Source: Bacteroidota bacterium (lineage in GTDB: Bacteria; Bacteroidota; Ignavibacteria; UBA10030; UBA8401). Taken from it: 7,430 nt of DNA. The DNA lies in assembly GCA_025355705.1 (NCBI GenBank), contig JANXZD010000413.1:1-7430 (forward strand). Reading direction: 5' to 3'. The notes below the pieces were generated by a model that did not search any database, was not told the DNA's origin, and worked only from the letters and a program-made list of their open reading frames with translations. Positions 3,865 through 7,430 of this stretch are shown piece after piece. Made by a program: the position numbers and the translations under genes. Numbering within the stretch: the first letter of the stretch is position 1; each line of letters opens with the position of its first letter.

Positions 3865-6090
3865 TCATTTTGTCTTCAACTCAAACACACCGTTCCAGTC
3901 TTTTGGCGGCGGTTTTTTACTATATGCCTGCGAGCGGAGAAGATATAATTGCGATGGTCCATCGTCCGGATTGATCTTCAGTGCGAATTGAAATTCTTCG
4001 ATTGCTTTTTTGAACTCGCGGTTCCGATATAATAGCAATCCGAGATTGTAGATCTCAACTAATTCTTTGATATCGTCAGAGATTGAATTTTTCATGTCAG
4101 CAATAAGTTCAAATACTCGGATCGGTTGTGTTTTACCTTTGACGATCAGATAATCGAGTTCACGACAAAGGAATTCATCCTTCACCAAATTTCGAGTTCG
4201 TTCGCTGATCATGATTCGGGTTCCGTATGTTTTATTGGCCCCTTCCATGCGCGACCCCAAGTTTACTGCATCACCGATCACTGTATAATCAAATCTGCTT
4301 GATCCGCCGACATTACCCACAACCATGAAATCAGTATTCAATCCCATACGAACAATAAGTTTTGGTTTGCCTTCTTTTTCCCATCCCAAGGTAATTTCCT
4401 TAATCTTTTCCTGCATTTGAATGGCTGCACGGCATGCACTTAATGCGTTGTTTGGCAATCCCATCGGTGCACCCCAAACTGCCATAATTGCATCGCCAAC
4501 ATATTTATCTAATGTTCCATCATTCTTCAGAATAATATCTGTCATCCCGGTCAGATATTCATTAAGGATATGAACAAGATCGACTGCATCAAGTTTTTCT
4601 GAGAAGTTCGTGAACGATGCGATATCGGAAAAGAATACGGTCAACTCTTTTTTCTCGCCGCCCAGCCGCAGTTTTTCTGGATGCGCGATCAATTCATTCA
4701 CAACAGAAGGATTCAGATATTGACTGAACATTCCTTTGATCATTGTCTTTTGTTTTCGTTCGGTCAGATATTGATAGACTGCACTGCCGATGTAATTGAG
4801 GATGATCGCTGCAATCGGCGAGACCACAGGAAAAACAAGATTGTGTTTAGCGAACGTATAATAGGAAATGCTCAAAACTCCGTCGATCATTCCTGCCACG
4901 ATGATAATTGCAACGATCTCAATGATGAATGCATACTGTGTTTTGAACAACTTTAGCCATGTAACAAGACTAAAAGTAAACATGGAAAGCAACATGATCA
5001 ACAGTGATTCTTTCCAGCCGGAAAATTTATAAAGATAGTTCTGATGTATGAGGGTCTGAAGTGCATTCGCATGAAGTTCAACGCCGTACATCAGATTCCG
5101 ATCGCTCAATCCTTTCTCTGAGACGGAAACATTGAACAGGTCTTTCGATTCCGAAAAATACGGTCCGATAAGAACGATCTTGTCTTTAAATATTCCGTCG
5201 TTAATCAAGCCGATATCTGGATCGTCAAAAACATTTATTGACGTGTTCAGTTCACGTTCTTCAATCGTTTGGAAATCTGAATCATCAAGAATATTCACGA
5301 TATCAAACACCTTGAACGTTTTCCCTGCTTGCCCGTGATAATTGATAAGCATTGAAACGTCATCATATTTCGGGATATGATGATCTCCCACAATAAATTC
5401 ATCTTCCGTATTCTTGGCAAATGTTGTCGAAGGGAGATGAAGTGCTTTATTGAACAAGCTAAAAGCGAATGAAGGAATATAACGTTCCTGGTTCGGGACC
5501 TTTGCAAAAGGCATGTAACGGCGGTAAATTCCGTCAACATCATTCGGTACAAAAACGCTCCCTACGGCACTGTCGGCTGCATAGAATATGGAATGGAAAT
5601 TCTCATCAGCACGATTTGTTACTGCATCGTCATTTCGAAAATCAGTTTTTCCGGCAACGACAACGTTTTTATATTGTTGGATCGTTTTGAACAATTCATC
5701 ATCGTGATGCGGACCGTTTTGATCCGGTTGTTCAAACGTGAGATCGATCCCGATTACTTTTGCCCCGGCACGATTCAGGTTACGGATCGCTCTTGCATAA
5801 TAACTTCGCGGAAACGGATATCGGTCCGGAACGGTGGTTTCAGAAAATTCAGAAATTGAAACGATGATCACTTCGAGAGAATCTTTTGCATAGGGAAGAG
5901 ATCCGCGTTTTTCAAAGGCCCGATCGATGAACGAAAGGGATGTTCGATCAAAGAAACCAAAATGAAAGATTGGATCTTGCACAAAGAGGATAACAATACA
6001 CGCTATGCCGACACTCGCTGCAATTCGAAGTGTCCATTTATAGAAACGCCGATCAGCTTGAGGCCGTGTAGGGGTTTGAGACTGCTTCAT
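3865..6090 (-). CDS. membrane CHASE2-domain class III adenylate cyclase with C-terminal TPR
   Basis: A 741-residue protein expected to make cAMP from ATP at the inner membrane. Order: transmembrane helix about 20-38, extracytoplasmic CHASE2 sensor about 45-355 (including VIGIDLTFEQPD and KIVLIGPYF), three helices at about 361-380, 386-404 and 417-438, catalytic domain about 478-665, one TPR about 677-711, and a PPPKDWNGVF tail often seen in this family. Catalytic residues are complete: metal-binding D489 (FFSDI) and D533 (KYVGD), adenine-selecting K529 and D601 (FDYT), and transition-state N610 and R614. The pattern favours adenylate over guanylate cyclase. One oddity is NTD587 where NTG is usual. 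Start ATG 6090 lies one base after the upstream stop (TAACATG) with no clear Shine-Dalgarno, implying translational coupling with the outer-membrane gene. The CHASE2 ligand is unknown. Confidence 0.92.
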   Translation of the reverse strand: MKQSQTPTRPQADRRFYKWTLRIAASVGIACIVILFVQDPIFHFGFFDRTSLSFIDRAFEKRGSLPYAKDSLEVIIVSISEFSETTVPDRYPFPRSYYARAIRNLNRAGAKVIGIDLTFEQPDQNGPHHDDELFKTIQQYKNVVVAGKTDFRNDDAVTNRADENFHSIFYAADSAVGSVFVPNDVDGIYRRYMPFAKVPNQERYIPSFAFSLFNKALHLPSTTFAKNTEDEFIVGDHHIPKYDDVSMLINYHGQAGKTFKVFDIVNILDDSDFQTIEERELNTSINVFDDPDIGLINDGIFKDKIVLIGPYFSESKDLFNVSVSEKGLSDRNLMYGVELHANALQTLIHQNYLYKFSGWKESLLIMLLSMFTFSLVTWLKLFKTQYAFIIEIVAIIIVAGMIDGVLSISYYTFAKHNLVFPVVSPIAAIILNYIGSAVYQYLTERKQKTMIKGMFSQYLNPSVVNELIAHPEKLRLGGEKKELTVFFSDIASFTNFSEKLDAVDLVHILNEYLTGMTDIILKNDGTLDKYVGDAIMAVWGAPMGLPNNALSACRAAIQMQEKIKEITLGWEKEGKPKLIVRMGLNTDFMVVGNVGGSSRFDYTVIGDAVNLGSRMEGANKTYGTRIMISERTRNLVKDEFLCRELDYLIVKGKTQPIRVFELIADMKNSISDDIKELVEIYNLGLLLYRNREFKKAIEEFQFALKINPDDGPSQLYLLRSQAYSKKPPPKDWNGVFELKTK

Positions 6091-6091
6091 G

Positions 6092-7430
6092 TTAAAAATC
6101 TATTCGATACAACAAGCTGACATACGAATCATTTCTGCTTGTTACTGTTGAGGATAACACAGAAGATGAATTTACAATAAACTGGAATTGAAATGCCACT
6201 GATTGATGTTGTGTGAGTGAATACACTAAACTTGATTCAAACATCGTTCGGGCAAAATCGCCAAACGTTGGTGAAAATGTCGCATTCAACCGAAGAATGT
6301 CTTCTAAGATCTTATATCGTCCGCTTATTGATAGGGTTTGATACGAGAGTGTAGACTGTTCGGTGGTTTGGCTTATTGGATTGAATTGAGGGAACGTAAG
6401 ACTGCTGAGTGCAAATCCCACTGTACTCTCTAATCGAAAATTATGTACTGTACTTAAAAGGACTGATGTATTTACCGAAGATATTCCTTGCTGTTTAATT
6501 GTGTGATCAACTTTATCGGAAACATCAAGATTGAACGCCGCATTGTGTTTACCCCAATAATTAAAATCGTATGACGTCTGCAGGAAATATCGATTTGTCT
6601 TGTCATCCAGGGCACGTAGTGCAATTTGCTTTTCCACAGAATTCTTGTTTGTTGTATCCGAAATGATCGGATTTGAATTCTTATTCAAACCATAGCCAAT
6701 GGTAACGTTTGGTAAATTCCCTGAAGGATAATACGAGATTGAAGCATTCATTGTGTTATATGTTGTTGTGGCAACTTCACTTCCGGAGGTGTTATTCCGT
6801 AATTGTTCAAAACTTCCTGTTACGAATAATCGATTTTCAAGAAGCCGAATCCTATCTGTGACATTGAATCCTTGAATATCTTTTCTGAGCGAAGATGCTC
6901 CGGCGGATGAATAATCCTTCCCATGGAACAGATAGGAAAATTTCAAATAGTTACCGAAGTAATTTAGTGATAATCCGGTCTCATACACTAATGAAGTTCC
7001 ACCAATCGGATTGATCGGAACAAGATTCTCATTGGCCGTAATGATCTTTTCGAGATAGGGAAGGAATCGTTTTAAATTATCACCGTCACCTTTGGTGAAT
7101 GTTCCTCGCACGATTGCAGAATCAACACTATCTCTATTAAATGCTGCCGTTGATATATCAACATTGTTCAAACTCAATGCGGTCTGAGCCGAGAATTCAA
7201 TTCTTCTGTCGTCGAAAGCAACAAAGAGATCGGTACCGAACACTGCATTTTCCTGCGGTCGGACGACCACAGTATCGAAGTTGTCTTTTGCTTTCATGTA
7301 CGTGAAGCCCCACTGAAATTGTTCTCCTTTCCCAAAACTTGGCCGAACCACGGTCATTGTTCGTTGCAGCGTTTGGGGAGTGGAATTTATCTTAACGCCG
7401 CGCGTTAGTTCGCCGTTTGCAATGTTCACG
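6092..7430 (-). CDS. putative outer-membrane beta-barrel protein, N-terminus outside window
   Basis: The last 445 codons of a larger gene; the frame is open at the right edge, and a GTG at 7429 is only the first possible codon, not a supported start. The sequence is almost entirely alternating hydrophobic/polar strands with polar turns, for example TYNTMNASISYYPSGNLPN, YFLQTSYDFNYWG and LLRLYK-like closing strands, and ends in YRIDF with a terminal Phe, as recognised by the barrel assembly machinery. I do not recognise the family. A large hypothetical surface barrel of the Ignavibacteria type is the best description. It is directly followed by the CHASE2 cyclase with a one-base gap, so both are very likely one transcript, and the barrel's envelope location suggests a link with the signal sensed by the cyclase (inference). 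Confidence 0.7.
   Translation of the reverse strand, partial: VNIANGELTRGVKINSTPQTLQRTMTVVRPSFGKGEQFQWGFTYMKAKDNFDTVVVRPQENAVFGTDLFVAFDDRRIEFSAQTALSLNNVDISTAAFNRDSVDSAIVRGTFTKGDGDNLKRFLPYLEKIITANENLVPINPIGGTSLVYETGLSLNYFGNYLKFSYLFHGKDYSSAGASSLRKDIQGFNVTDRIRLLENRLFVTGSFEQLRNNTSGSEVATTTYNTMNASISYYPSGNLPNVTIGYGLNKNSNPIISDTTNKNSVEKQIALRALDDKTNRYFLQTSYDFNYWGKHNAAFNLDVSDKVDHTIKQQGISSVNTSVLLSTVHNFRLESTVGFALSSLTFPQFNPISQTTEQSTLSYQTLSISGRYKILEDILRLNATFSPTFGDFARTMFESSLVYSLTQHQSVAFQFQFIVNSSSVLSSTVTSRNDSYVSLLYRIDF

Noticed and set aside
1..7430. CRISPR arrays, tRNA or rRNA genes
   Set aside because: No regularly spaced direct repeats, cloverleaf sequences or rRNA-like segments were seen on either strand.

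Overview
The window looks like a chromosomal segment from the Bacteroidota/Chlorobiota/Ignavibacteriota side of the FCB group. It carries a PorV/PorQ-type outer-membrane barrel gene, a second outer-membrane barrel protein ending in Phe, promoter candidates of the Bacteroidota form (TTG or TTTG, 17-20 nt, TAnnTTTG), and mostly weak Shine-Dalgarno sequences. This is inferred from sequence style; no rRNA or marker gene is present.

Left part (1-1592): an integron cassette array read on the minus strand. Two cassettes are visible. One encodes a small ChrR-like cupin and the other a three-helix membrane protein of unknown function. A complete 162-bp attC lies between them and a partial attC is cut by the left window edge. 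Each cassette starts with a GTTRRR-type core that is complementary to the core at the start of its own attC, as expected for excisable circles. No integrase gene is in the window. The array ends abruptly at 1592/1593 against DNA that does not look like attC. That DNA contains a strong palindrome (1604-1650), with a candidate promoter (1692-1722) reading into the cassettes.

Middle (1593-2116): a gene-poor stretch with short dispersed palindromic repeats (1762-1893), a promoter reading rightwards (1943-1973), and a leader of about 135 nt. The leader contains three partly exclusive stems, a possible intrinsic terminator just before the gene, and a possible 31-codon leader ORF whose stop overlaps the next start as ATGA.

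Right part (2117-7430): a PorV/PorQ-family gene, then a small lipoprotein gene whose signal peptide is largely encoded by a REP-like palindromic repeat. Converging with these across a short hairpin is a minus-strand pair: a truncated outer-membrane barrel gene and, one base after its stop, a CHASE2-type class III adenylate cyclase with a C-terminal TPR. The cyclase pair suggests envelope sensing coupled to cAMP synthesis. The PorV/lipoprotein pair suggests outer-membrane or secretion-related work. No direct functional link between the cassettes and the right-hand genes is visible.
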